This document shows positions 33,160 through 43,799 of a stretch of DNA of 64,000 bases, one piece after another; the first letter of the stretch is position 1, and each line of letters begins with the position of its first letter. The notes beneath the pieces are model-generated. The model was not told the origin of the DNA. It was given only the letters and a program-made list of their open reading frames with translations, and did no database searches. This DNA is from Saccharum officinarum (lineage: Eukaryota; Streptophyta; Magnoliopsida; Poales; Poaceae): contig CM036231.1 of NCBI GenBank assembly GCA_020631735.1, positions 3,189,831-3,253,830 on the forward strand. Direction: 5' to 3'. Made by a program: the position numbers and the translations under genes.

Positions 33160-34541
33160 CTAGTAGGTGACGCTGGATCAATCACAAATTCATCATCGTT
33201 GACACGAAAAACATGTGACGTAGCTGTGGCATTGCCATTTCTTCCTTAGTACGATAGATAGAACGCATAAAATTTGAAATTTGCTATTTTCAGGTGCCTG
33301 AAAAATGCTCGTTCATGCAACGGCTTTCAGCCATTAGATGAAGATCTAACAGACTAGATGTACAAATCTTGAAGGAAGATCAAAGTATCATGTTATCGCC
33401 TAAACCAAAGACAGATTTCAGGCGCTTACTTTTTAGGTAAAATGATAAAATTTAGTTCATGGCCAATTACCAACAGGTCCTGTTTCAAGCTAAACCTTAA
33501 TCAGGTATGAAATTTAGATTCTGCTATGTATATTCTAAATTCTAGTTTATTTTAGACTTGTTCGAAGTCAAACTTTAGTAATATTAATCAAGTTTAAAGA
33601 AAAATATATTAACGTCTACATATTCAACAAAATGCACAGTTATTAAATATTTTGTGAATAATTTAATGAAACTAATTTTAACGCCATTGATGTTGATGCA
33701 CAATTTTCTATAAATCTGATGAAAGCGATACAAATTTGACTTAAAAGTTAGAACAAGTTTAAAGTGAGCTACAATTTAGAATGAATGTATGTAGTAAATA
33801 AGAACCTTAGCTTTCTCTCCAGAACAAATAAAAAAACTCGAATAAATAACTCTGACTCTGAGAGACCCAGAAATTAACAAACTAGAACTTAGATCAGTTG
33901 TGCCCTTAGCTCCACCAAGAATTCTTGGAGCTCAACGTCAACTAAGGCCCTGTACGTTAGGGGCTTAGGGCTTTCGCTTTTCTAAAAACAGTGAAACCAA
34001 GAAAAGTTATATTTTATGGTTAGCCGAAAACGATTTCAGGTCCATCATTTTCTTTGTTCCGATTTGGCTTATAAGTTGTTTTCGTGTGTGTACATATTTG
34101 GCAAGACCATTTATTAAGCCAATAAAGAAATCCTGACAAGTGCCAACGATGGTCTAACAACTTAGGCCATGTTTGGATACCCGGTAATTGGGCCAATACA
34201 CCTGTAATTTACAGGTTTTATTTTTTTTTTCCAACATAGGCTGCAGTGAGCCCACTTATTTTACATCCAGTTTGGTCCTAAACCGGTGTAAAAAAAGTGT
34301 CGTCTCCAGATGTCTGAGAAAAAATACGCTATCTATCAGGCGCAGCTCGAGTCGAGCCACTCGGTGACGAGGCCACGAGGGTGAGGGTTTCTCCTTCACA
34401 CTGTCGGTCCCTCCCCCTCCCCGTCGTCGCCCCATCCCAACAGCTCTACCGCCCCCACCTCATGCTGCCGGTCCCTCCCCCTCCCCCAACTGCTCCTCGC
34501 TGGCTGCCCACCTCGTCGATGGAGGACTTCACCTACGGATA
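33160..34541. other. Upstream intergenic sequence with MITE fragments
   Basis: Mostly AT-rich without gene-like frames. 'ctaaggccctgtacgttagg' near 33944 and 'ttaggccatgtttggatacc' near 34165 look like MITE termini without partners. A proline-rich frame at 34381-34541 runs up to the LTR element and is unidentified. Confidence 0.35.
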
Positions 34542-34839
34542 TGTCACGTTCCTGGACTACCGGCGTACACGCACGGCGGGAAGTGGAAGTGACTAGAGGG
34601 TTGGCCGGCGAACACGCTCGGCGGTGAGCACGGCGACGCCGTCTCAAGCAAGGAAGCCTGGAGGAGGAAGACGATAGAGATGGAGAATAATTGACTTGTT
34701 CATCGATGGCTGTCTCAAGAGTAGCATGAGGCATATATGGTTTCATACATGGGCCAAGCCCAACACAACAAAAGGCACGCAGGCCCAACAATGACCCACT
34801 CCCTAATAGTATTGCAGGCCCATATGCTAGGTCATGACA
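34542..34839 (-). repeat. 3' LTR of the non-autonomous element
   Basis: 298 bp, TGTCACGTTCC..GGTCATGACA, ending in the usual TG..CA. 297 of 298 positions match the other LTR by eye. Confidence 0.92.
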
Positions 34840-34850
34840 TTCCCCCCTGC
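34840..34850 (-). other. Polypurine tract
   Basis: GCAGGGGGGAA on the minus strand directly abuts the 3' LTR, the position where plus-strand synthesis is primed. Confidence 0.8.
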
Positions 34851-34964
34851 TTAGGCAACAGCTTGTCCTCAAGCTGTAAGTGTATTGCAATCATCGCTTA
34901 AGCATTGCCAATGGTTGTATAACTGAGGTGTTGGACATGGATTCACTTGTGGAGACCAAAGCCT

Positions 34965-35666
34965 TCAAGGATCTTCAATCATCATGTGATAGAACTGGAG
35001 CTCGAGGATGATACAACCAGCCATTCTCTTGTAGGTAACCTTGACAGTTCTTGAGTTTTGACTTGTAGATGCTTGAAAATGAAGCACAGGAACTGTTGAC
35101 AGCACAAACGGAGGTGCATACCACTCACCATGTTTTGTACTTGGAGGATCCCAAATGAGTCGTGTCCTGCTGCACCTTGCCCCTTGCAGGAGAACTGCAT
35201 GCTTCACCAAAGCATATGAACTATGTGCCAAATGTGAATTGTCAGGCAACAAAATACCAGGTATTAACCATGGCCGACTTGATGATCTCACTTGATTGAC
35301 TAGGATAATCTCTTTGCTGGCAATGTCAAGGCCCATATCCTGAGAAACTCCAAGCTCTGTTGCATCCTCAACAACTGGAGGTACACTTGTGCCATGACCA
35401 AAAACAGTAGCAACAAGGCAAGCATCAACTTCAGTAGTCCACACTGTTCGGAGACCCATATAAACACCACGGTCAAATAGGCTACTATTCTGAGAGAGAA
35501 TAATCCCATAGCCAGAAATCACGTGTACAACAATCAGCCACAAAAATATTTCAACCACTGTCCTGTGAAGCTGTTGATTCAGTACAAGTTTACTGCACTG
35601 CCACCTGAGAAATTTCTGGACCGGTGTCCTGAACTGACTAAAGTAACACTGATTGGGATCCAGCAA
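34965..35666 (-). CDS. Second ORF of the non-autonomous LTR element, unknown
   Basis: About 233 codons downstream of the long ORF and upstream of the polypurine tract. Samples: FLRWQCSKLVLNQQLHR, VDACLVATVFGHGTSVPP, STVPVLHFQASTSQNSRT. A hydrophobic stretch (EIFLWLIVVHVISGYGIIL) lies near residues 40-58 and could be a membrane segment. Its position after the first ORF is where some retroelements carry an extra 3' ORF, but no family is recognised and there is no independent proof that it is translated. Confidence 0.35.
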   Translation of the reverse strand: MLDPNQCYFSQFRTPVQKFLRWQCSKLVLNQQLHRTVVEIFLWLIVVHVISGYGIILSQNSSLFDRGVYMGLRTVWTTEVDACLVATVFGHGTSVPPVVEDATELGVSQDMGLDIASKEIILVNQVRSSSRPWLIPGILLPDNSHLAHSSYALVKHAVLLQGARCSRTRLIWDPPSTKHGEWYAPPFVLSTVPVLHFQASTSQNSRTVKVTYKRMAGCIILELQFYHMMIEDP

Positions 35667-35884
35667 TAATGCCCTGAATGTCTTTGGGTTACTTCAAGAA
35701 CCCAAAGTGCAAACATGTGCAACCAGCTACTTGATGTAACATGGAGAAGCAGTGTGCCAACACCATTAGGTAGGAGAAATTTGATGTGGTCTTGTTGGTG
35801 AAATGTCCACCTATCAAATAAAGTTTCCTGCTCGTCCTGTTGTATCCCTTGTTTCATCCCCGCATTCACCCTGGGTCTGAGGTC

Positions 35885-38017
35885 CTATAATTTGCTCAAA
35901 TATATGACAGGTGATGGCTGTTGATAGCACTGAAGCGGAATACATTGCATCTCCACACCATACCCACTGGTACAGAATAGTATCCTCTGATTGATAGTGA
36001 ATTGGAGCATCCCAAAAGGATCAACTTCACCCAAGATATCTTGTACTGCCTTTCGAGACAGCTGTAACCAGGCACTTGCTGTAACTGTAACATGGAGGAG
36101 CTGCTCTTGCTGCTTTATTAAAAGCACACTTCTATAAGCAGTATTTGGGAGAGGATTGGAATTGTCCTTCACTGAAGAATTCTTCATCATGTCAAGAAAC
36201 ATGAATATCAGATGCTCAGTTCTGTCAATTTGGAGCAACTCATTTCTCATGCCTGTAGGTGGGGGCCAAGAGATTGTCAACAACACAAGCACATCAGATT
36301 GACTGTACTGGTTTGCATCTGGTAAAGCACCTTCACCGGCACAATGTGATAGAATTCCCCTGTTGTAGTCACTATTTCTCAGCAGAGAACCGGCCAAAAT
36401 CTGCAGGTACTCAAGCCCCTGTTGCCTTGAAATTCTCTTGTACTGCCACCACTTTGCATTACATAGTACCATAAAATCCCCAGGACTGAAATCAAATTTG
36501 CCCCATGGTGGTAGTTGCTCAAAATATGGCTGTCCATTACCGAATTTCCAATGCATAACTACCCATCCATTGTCGTCAATACACTGAGTACTTTGTACTG
36601 TGAAAGTCCTGGGCTTGTCAACTCTGAAACAACCCATGCTCTGTAAAGAAATCCCGCACACAGGGCTGACCAGGCTGTTCTGGCAATCAACTTCGCTGAA
36701 TTGAACATCAAATGCCACATGAAGTTGTAGGCACGAATCCTCCTTTTCTCTTGAATTTTTCTTGTACTGAATGGATATTGCAGCACTCAGAATAGGATTT
36801 GTTTGATGGAATGTCCAAAATAATGACTCTATGAATTTGCCTCTATCAAACACCACATGATCTCCATAAGACACCAGCATTTGCATCCCATCAATCCCTA
36901 AGAACACTCCAGTGCAGAGTGGCATGGCAAACTTCACAGCGTTGAACAGAGAGGTGAACTGCGGCACCTGAGATGGAGGCAGCAATGTCCTGGTAGGTGA
37001 CGAGCCCCGCGACGACGCCCCATGCGATGGCGTCGAGCGTGTCCTCAGCTTGGGTCCGGTACGTGGGCCGCTGAAACGTGGCGCCGAGGATGCCCGAGTC
37101 CTGTCAGGGTGGGCAGGCCTGCAGCGGCGTGGGCGCGGGGACCGTGAGCAGCGTGGAGAACGGAAGGTCGTTGGGGTCGGCAGCTTGTGGTGCGCGGCCA
37201 TGGAGACAACCGTGCGGGCGCGATGCAACGGCGGAGTTGGAGGACGCAGAGCTCCACCTCCGCAGCGGTGTCGACGGAGACGAGCGCGTCCCGGCCGGAC
37301 TCGAGGACGATGCACTCCGTCGCCGCGGCGGTGTTGACGGAGACGAGCACGTCCAGATCGACCTCGAGGGCGAGGTGCGCCAGAACCTCGTCGTCGTGGA
37401 CAAAGACGACCGCGGTGGCACGGGTGGCGAAGTCGATGAATGGACGCACCCGCTCGGCAAGCCGCAATGCTCCCGGGCACCCGGATGTTGGTGTCGCCGC
37501 CGAAGCAATCCGTCGAATACCCGGTGGGCAGGGCGACGGCAGAGTCGTCCTCTGCACCTGGAGGGCTTGGTGTGGGGATGATTGTCGAAGCTGCAATCAG
37601 ATCAGCCGGTGTCGCCCAGGAGGTCGGTGCAGCGGTGGTCGGAGCGGTGCATGCCGGTGACGCCGTGGCGTGGTCGCAGCAGGCGGACCCTGTGACTGCG
37701 CACTCATCGATGGCACCGAGCATGGCGATGGTGGTTGGCGTAGGTGCTGCAGCATGTGTGGTTGTGGATGATGGTGCCGCAGCTGTTGGCGTTGTAGTCG
37801 AAGTAGATGACGCCGGTGAAGTGGACGAAGCGGGCGCGGCTGTAGTCGGAGTCGAGAGCGCCCGTGGAGCGGGCGAAGACGACGGCGCGGACGACCGCGA
37901 CGCAGCTGCGCTGGTCCTCAGGGTGCGGCACATCGCCACGTTCGCCTCCTCCATCATCTGTAGCATGAAGGTCATCTGCGCGGACAGCGCATCTAGCTTG
38001 TCCTCGACGGTAGCCAT
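35885..38017 (-). CDS. Long ORF of the non-autonomous LTR element (gag-like N-terminus, unknown rest)
   Basis: About 710 codons from the ATG at 38017; the frame is open further up through the primer-binding site. The N-terminus (MATVEDKLDALSAQMTFMLQ) is a short predicted coiled coil like that opening many plant gag proteins. Next comes a Ser/Thr/Ala/Pro-rich low-complexity region (about residues 35-170), then an Arg/Pro-rich GC-rich stretch to about 350. The C-terminal ~350 residues have normal composition (GKFIESLFWTFHQTNP, QPYFEQLPPWGKFDFSP, WQYKRISRQQGLEYLQ, VTASAWLQLSRKAVQDI). No CCHC knuckle, DSGA, DD or integrase motif is seen. An uninterrupted frame in an element with near-identical LTRs argues for recent function or very recent insertion. 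The function is not known. Confidence 0.6.
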   Translation of the reverse strand: MATVEDKLDALSAQMTFMLQMMEEANVAMCRTLRTSAAASRSSAPSSSPAPRALSTPTTAAPASSTSPASSTSTTTPTAAAPSSTTTHAAAPTPTTIAMLGAIDECAVTGSACCDHATASPACTAPTTAAPTSWATPADLIAASTIIPTPSPPGAEDDSAVALPTGYSTDCFGGDTNIRVPGSIAACRAGASIHRLRHPCHRGRLCPRRRGSGAPRPRGRSGRARLRQHRRGDGVHRPRVRPGRARLRRHRCGGGALRPPTPPLHRARTVVSMAAHHKLPTPTTFRSPRCSRSPRPRRCRPAHPDRTRASSAPRFSGPRTGPKLRTRSTPSHGASSRGSSPTRTLLPPSQVPQFTSLFNAVKFAMPLCTGVFLGIDGMQMLVSYGDHVVFDRGKFIESLFWTFHQTNPILSAAISIQYKKNSREKEDSCLQLHVAFDVQFSEVDCQNSLVSPVCGISLQSMGCFRVDKPRTFTVQSTQCIDDNGWVVMHWKFGNGQPYFEQLPPWGKFDFSPGDFMVLCNAKWWQYKRISRQQGLEYLQILAGSLLRNSDYNRGILSHCAGEGALPDANQYSQSDVLVLLTISWPPPTGMRNELLQIDRTEHLIFMFLDMMKNSSVKDNSNPLPNTAYRSVLLIKQQEQLLHVTVTASAWLQLSRKAVQDILGEVDPFGMLQFTINQRILFCTSGYGVEMQCIPLQCYQQPSPVIYLSKL

Positions 38018-38079
38018 ACGAGTTGTTAGGGTTGGTGGAGAGCGGGCGGAATCGAACGGATCCGGTGGTGATGAACCTT

Positions 38080-38091
38080 GCTCTGGTACCA
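38080..38091 (-). other. Primer-binding site, tRNA-iMet type
   Basis: TGGTACCAGAGC on the minus strand, 2 nt from the 5' LTR. It is near-complementary to the initiator-Met tRNA 3' end and identical to the PBS of the gypsy element at 55910. Confidence 0.85.
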
Positions 38092-38093
38092 AA

Positions 38094-38391
38094 TGTCACG
38101 TTCCTGGACTACCGGCGTACACGCACGGCGGGAAGTGGAAGTGACTAGAGGGTTGGCCGGCGAACACGCTCGGCGGTGAGCACGGCGACGCCGTCTCAAG
38201 CAAGGAAGCCTGGAGGAGGAAGACGATAGAGATGGGGAATAATTGACTTGTTCATCGATGGCTGTCTCAAGAGTAGCATGAGGCATATATGGTTTCATAC
38301 ATGGGCCAAGCCCAACACAACAAAAGGCACGCAGGCCCAACAATGACCCACTCCCTAATAGTATTGCAGGCCCATATGCTAGGTCATGACA
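38094..38391 (-). repeat. 5' LTR of the non-autonomous element
   Basis: 298 bp. Copy of 34542-34839 with one visible difference. Confidence 0.92.
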
Positions 38392-40427
38392 GGATAGCCT
38401 GGTGGATGAACCTGCAGCCAATCCTGCAAGGATAGTCTGTTATTGTCCACACACAAGTGGATCGATTCAGGCATGTGTATATGAGCACTGGCGCTGCGCA
38501 ATGGTGCCTGAAGCCAGAAGGTGAATTAGAGGAGGTAGAGGCTGACCACGGAGCTTCACCAAATCGCCAAGTGGGCAAAGCATTATGTCAAACAGATTAC
38601 ATGCATCGGACATGAAAAAACAGAGCACGTTACCATGGATGTCTCGGCGTGTGTGTCCCGCATACGATTGCACGGGGCTAGCCTAGCCGAGGAAGCTGGC
38701 ATCTAGATGCTTGAGCAGACGGAGACTTGATCGGCGATGCGGTCGAGCCAGCGTCACACGAGTCCGCGATCAACACCATGCGCAACAGCGACATGTCGTC
38801 CCCCACGCGTCCATTACGAGGCCCAAGATCTAGCCTGTAGCGGCGGTGTCCCTTGTCGTGCCAAGCGTCGTTTGCTGGATTAACGGCCAACAGCTTCCGC
38901 TGCCGCTTGCGAGCGCAGCTGATGCGAGTGGGAAGAAACTTCGGCTTGCTTCCTCACTCCGCCGCCCTGTGCCGAAGAGGTCCACCGACGTCGACTCCAT
39001 GCGAGGGAACAGCGAAAGCATGCTGTGCGGACTGCGGAGGCGGCTCCTGCCGCGGGCACGCTCCGACGAGCCGTGCATGGAGGCAGGGATGAAAACGGAA
39101 CAGAAATATTCCGAACCGATCGTTTTTGTTTTCTATATTATGAATCGTTTTTTAACATGAAAAATTGTCAGTTTCAATTGATTTCACAATCATTTTCAAT
39201 CATTTTTTGTACTCTTTAATTGCTAAATGTAGAAATATCTCGAACCGACCGTTTTCGTTTTTCTATATGGTAAGTCTGTTTTCGACCGTTTCAGCCATGA
39301 TACGCCTCACCCCCCGAAGGTGGGCGTCGGCGCGTCGCACTCGCGCATCACCTGCCTCTGCTCTCCCTCAACTCACATTCCCGACATGTGCTGCCCGTCG
39401 CTCGTGGAGAAGCAGCGGTGTCCGATCCGACTGTCCGTGCCGCCACCAAGACCAAGCAAGGCACACCTGACGAGGGAACCGGCACCAGCGCTTCGCATCT
39501 CTCCCGCACCCTTGTCCCACCTCCCACCATCCCACGCCGTAGAGGACACGGGCCAGGTCTCCAGCAGCTGGAGCGGCCGCCTGGCATGGATTATGCCCAC
39601 CTGCTGCTTGACGAAATGCCTCCAAGGCAAGCTTGCCGTAGTACCAGTGATTATGTGCATTATTGCAGGTTCTCAGGATGAGCCGACAAGCACCATGTGT
39701 GGTATGAACTTGTAGCCACAGCAGCTTGTGCACGAGTCACTGCAACCAGTCATCGAATCAAAGCCATCTTGCTGCCACAGCTTATGCAAGCTGAGATGCA
39801 CATCCTCTAGACGTATTTGATCGTTTGATGAAATGAACAAAGCGTGGACCACAATACCCATACTTGTGGCTCATGAATGCAACATAAAAGCTTGAAGACC
39901 TAGATGACGGATAACGGTTAGTACAAACAAATTATTACTTATTTCCTCCCTCCTTTTCATTTTATTGCACTGTTGTAAAAGATCATACCCAATACACTTT
40001 CTGAAAGACAGGATGTTACTGTAGAGAATTTGAGCATATCTTGGAGATGCATTGCTGTTCGTAAGCTATTTGATAGTAATTTACCTGCAAGTGAAAAACT
40101 TTAACTAAGCAACACTTTTTTAGGGCCAAGGAAATAATTTCTTCTGCTGGTTTGGACATTAGACATAGTTGTAAAGTCGGACAAAGACGTGAGGACAACA
40201 AGGAGTACTCCCAAGTTTGCTGAGGCTGGCGGCAATGTAGAATTGAATTTTGAGTGAAACTTTATCTGTTGTGATGCTAAATCTCTGTAATAAATTGTCT
40301 GAATCAACTTTATTATTTTTGAGGAAAGCGTTATTTTTTTAGAGGAAGGAAAACAACTCCATCTGTACTAGAAAACCAGGCGCGGCGCCCATTGCCAGTG
40401 CTGTAGCCATGTCTCTGTCGTTGGGGT
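38392..40427. other. Intergenic sequence with unrecognised fragments
   Basis: Near 39095-39290 lies a MITE-like stretch ('gatgaaaacggaacagaaat' and 'ccgaccgttttcgtttttc'). A plus-strand frame near 39590 reads AHLLLDEMPPRQA, vaguely like a pentatricopeptide repeat, too short to call. No intact gene was found. Confidence 0.3.
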
Positions 40428-41289
40428 TGTTGGAGTATGTGTTTAGGCCCATGTGGCTAAGGCTCATGTGGCCCATGTATGGAACCTATATAGCTACCCT
40501 TCTAGGGTTAGCCCTAATCAATAGAGACAAAACCTTCACCTCATGGCTCTCAAGCGCCTCCTCCGCTACCTCTGGGGCACACTCGACTACGGCCTCCTCC
40601 TCCACCGGGCCTTCTCCACCGACATCGTCGTCTACACCGACGCTGACTGGGCTGGGTGCCCGGATACTCGCCGCTCCACCTCCGGCTACGCCGTCTTCCT
40701 GGGCGGCAACCTGGTGTCTTAGTCGTCCAAGCGCCAGCCGGTGGTCTCCCGGTCCAGCGCCGAGGCGGAGTACCGCGCCGTTGCTAACGGCGTGGCGGAG
40801 GCCGCCTGGCTCCGGCAGCTGCTGGCTGAGTTGCACACTCCACCCTCCCGGAGCACACTGATCTACTGCGACAACGTCAGTGCTGTCTACCTCTCCACCA
40901 ATCCCATCCAGCACCAGCGGACGAAGCATGTGGAGATCGACCTCCCATTTTGTCCGTGATCGGGTGACCATGGGCGAGGTGCGGGTTCTTCATGTTCCGA
41001 CGACCTCCCAGTTCGCGGACATCTTCACCAAAGGCCTCCCGTCCTCGACCTTCACCGAGTTTCGCTCCAGCCACAACATCACCGGTGGCTAGTTGCGTCT
41101 GTGGGGAGGTTTTGTGTGTGTTCTTTCTTGTTCAGCCTCGAACTCCGCTGCGCCGGTAATTCAGACTGCGGGGGGTGTTGGAGTATGTGTTTAGGCCCAT
41201 GTGGTTAAGGCCCATGTGGCCCATGTATGGAACCTATATAGCTACTCTTTTAGGGTTAGCCCTAATCAATAGGGACAAAACCTTCCACA
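40428..41289 (+). mobile_element. Ty1-copia deletion derivative, 5-bp TSD
   Basis: The 5-bp duplication GGGGT lies at 40423-40427 and 41290-41294. Short LTRs begin TGTTGGAGTATGTG at 40428 and 41176 and end ..AAACCTTC (40537) and ..CCTTCCACA (41289). The interior is only the C-terminal RNase H part of pol plus a polypurine tract (GCGGGGGG before 41176). The first LTR lacks its last four bases and joins straight into pol, so gag, protease, integrase and most of RT were removed by one internal deletion. About five mismatches between LTRs suggest an older insertion than the other LTR elements here. Confidence 0.82.
40543..41092 (+). pseudogene. Copia RNase H fragment
   Basis: The frame opens MALKRLLRYLWGTLDYGLLL, then VYTDADWAGCPDTRRSTSGY, SRSSAEAEYRAVANGVAEA, YCDNVSAVYLSTNPI, TKHVEIDL and FADIFTKGLP, the hallmark order of a copia RNase H C-terminus. 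A TAG interrupts it at 40720-40722 (GGNLVS*SSKRQP) and a frame change follows TKHVEIDL near 40950. Confidence 0.85.
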
Positions 41290-41294
41290 GGGGT

Positions 41295-42660
41295 TAATAT
41301 ATTTTGTTGCTTCTCTTCAAACAATGATGTTGTGTACATCTTTGCGCAGTTCAACTATCCTTGGTTGTATATGTGCTTCCTGATTTTTGCTGGTCGAAGC
41401 TACAATCTTCAGAGCCAAATAAATCATGTTGCTTTGATTTCAGTTCAAAGAGGGACTTGAGATTCTTTTACCAACACTGTATAAACTTTATGTTCCTACA
41501 GACTCTGCTACCAGGATCAAAACTTCATAATACATAAATTCCTTTTTTTCAGGGAATCAGAGTACACGGGTCCAGAGGAAAGAACTTCTGAAAATAGGAT
41601 ATTGTAGTTATGTAGTCAATAGCAAGCTGATATTCAACTGTATATTTTTATATTAGTATCATGATACTTACCTATGCCATCATAACACGTAAGATGGAAA
41701 ATGTAAAATCAACTGCACAATTAGATGTTGCAGTAAATTGAGACATTTAGTTGAAATGAACTTTGCAATTGTATACTGCCAATTTTTACAGGCAACTGAA
41801 TATGAAGCAGAAGTTGAAGCCTTTTTTTTTAAAAAAAAGGTATCAAGGAATTGGAGAATCATCATTCATAAAAGCGCCAGCTGCTGCATGACTTCAAACA
41901 TATGATATTGTCTTGAAGAGAAGAACATACATCAGCAAGGAGCACATGATTTTAAAACATATACATTACTCATAGCTGTAAGGAGATCTGTAAGCTGGCA
42001 TTGTCTTGAAAAGAAGTACATATATAAGCAAGGAACACACAGTTTTTAAAAATATACATTAGCCCGTAGCTGTAAGGAGATCTGTAAAGAGATTTTGTTT
42101 TAGATTCTCCAAACGCTAAATATGCAAGTTACCGTTTCCATTTCCAATTTGTGCAAAGAAACAATTCAAGAGTTGTGTATTGTCAGTTTATGGGGACTAT
42201 TTTCAGAATTAGACATGCCTCTGATTCAAGACATGTGTGATTAAATTTTTGTGATGGGGTAGCATTGGAATGCTGGAAAATTAAGGACATCCACTGGAGC
42301 AGGTATGAATGGCTGCTTAAGTGCTTAGCACAACTTCACCGAGTTTGCTTAAGATTGAAGATAGGCAGCTCAATTAGTGGTAGTAGAAACAATATAAACA
42401 GAGTATGTTCTATTGACACTACACTGCAAGTGTTGCCTATATGACAACTAAGTATTCTTCTTCCCTGCACAATAATATTGTTTGGTCTTATATCCTAAGT
42501 GTCAATCAAGGAATATAACTTACATTTATTGCATATCACATGGCGCTTCATTTAGATCAGTTTATCAAAAAAATATTGTTTAATATTAAGTAACTGATTT
42601 TCTCCTCCTATGCTAATCACTCTTAATTGACATTCCTCAAGTACCTATGTTTCTCTGAAT
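41295..42660. other. Intergenic sequence, no gene recognised
   Basis: AT-rich. The one structural feature is the tandem repeat at 41904-42090. Confidence 0.35.
41904..42090. repeat. Diverged tandem duplication, about 95-bp unit
   Basis: Both units contain 'agcaagga(g/a)cacac/atg', 'atatacatta' and 'agctgtaaggagatctgtaa'. There are several mismatches. Confidence 0.65.
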
Positions 42661-43439
42661 AATTACTGTTGGAGGATTGTATATCTAATCGAGAGGGAGG
42701 TATTTGATAATTCAGTGATGGGTATATACCTCAAGGAATTGTGGACGTGAGCGAGACATGACATTTCATCGAACAGCTGACTGGTGTCAACGAAATCAGC
42801 GGCTGCTCTAGCTGCGGGGAGCGCTGCCCGTCCGCTATGTGTGATGGGGAGCACCCAGGGGTGAGGCCGTGCCCCGTGCGGGGGAGCTGCAAAGCACTGC
42901 CGCTGGTTGCGTACCTCGTCGCATGTACTCCGCCATCCAATCCGCTCGCGCACGCCACCATCTCTGGCTGGGTTTTCCACTCGTGTCTCCATCGCTTCGG
43001 GGATGGCCTCCACCTTGCTTCGCTGTGGAAGGGGTCAAGGTCCGGAAGAGGGCTGTAGCGGAGAGAGGTACGGGCACCGAGGTGTACGCGTACGAAATGG
43101 AGAGGCTTGTGGGCGCAGCGGCCGCGAGGAAAGGGAGACGCCGAGATGGCCTTGTTTGGGACGAAGGGTCTGGAAGGTGAAGTGGCCGCTTTTGGACGGC
43201 CCGATAAAAGATCGGACAGTGAAAAATACAAGGCGATGTGGCCAAATCACGTGCAAGAGAGTGTGATGCAACTTTCGTCTTGTAAAAAGATGCTGTTTCA
43301 AAAGAAGTGTTCGAACAACAGCCCAAGCAAACCCATAAGAAGCCCAGCCCACCGTAACCGTACGGCTTCCGGGTCCAACCAAAAAGCCCTGATTCCTGAA
43401 CTGTCCCGTCCAATCCTTCGCGCAGCTACTCTCCGCAGG
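42661..43439 (+). promoter_or_regulatory. Upstream region of the RSZ21-type gene
   Basis: Moderately GC-rich with overlapping open frames on both strands, none recognised. A non-coding first exon probably starts near 43440-43460 and ends at a donor GAGAAG|GTAAGC (43522/43523). The leader intron ends at TTTGCAG (43786). No clear TATA box is seen, as is common for housekeeping promoters. Confidence 0.4.
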
Positions 43440-43799
43440 CCCCCGGCTCCGTGAGCCATCATCAGCCAGCGTCCTCACCCTCGATCCACGCCGCAGCCCC
43501 GGGAGGAAACAGATCGGAGAAGGTAAGCTACAGATTGCACCTGGACCCCTGTTCTCCCCTGCCCCACTTCGAAACCCTAGATCTGGTTGATTCGCGCGCC
43601 CCCCACCCCGTCGAATTCCGCGGTTAATTTTGGGTTCGAGCTTTAGATCTGTTCATTTTGGACTGGATTTTGAGCGATTCGTTGCTTGATTTGGCGTGGC
43701 GCTCTCGTTGATTCGAAGGTTCTCGGTGGCTGGCTTTGCCGGAATCTAATTGCTATCGGTATCCGTCTCTGGCGAATGATTTGCAGGTGATCGGTTGTG

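Larger units (their letters stand above)
34542..38391 (-). mobile_element. Non-autonomous LTR retrotransposon, 3.85 kb, 5-bp TSD
   Basis: Bounded by 298-bp LTRs (34542-34839 and 38094-38391) and the 5-bp target duplication GGATA (34537-34541 and 38392-38396). On the minus strand the order is 5' LTR (38391-38094), primer-binding site for tRNA-iMet (38091-38080), a long ORF, a second ORF, polypurine tract (34850-34840) and 3' LTR. The LTRs differ at one position that I can see (A versus G in 'gatggRgaataa'), so the insertion is recent. No protease, reverse transcriptase, RNase H or integrase motif is visible, so mobilisation must have depended on another element's enzymes. Confidence 0.9.

Noticed and set aside
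34381..34596. Proline-rich frame ending inside the LTR of the non-autonomous element
   Set aside because: Low-complexity composition; removing the insertion puts a stop right after the target site, so there is no sign of an interrupted gene.
39590..39660. PPR-like string AHLLLDEMPPRQA
   Set aside because: A single half-repeat in a frame with no neighbours; too short to support a pentatricopeptide gene.
42663..43480. Overlapping frames of 100-190 codons on both strands upstream of RSZ21
   Set aside because: No recognised domain, overlaps the presumed promoter, and the opposite frames mirror each other. A divergent gene cannot be excluded but is not supported.
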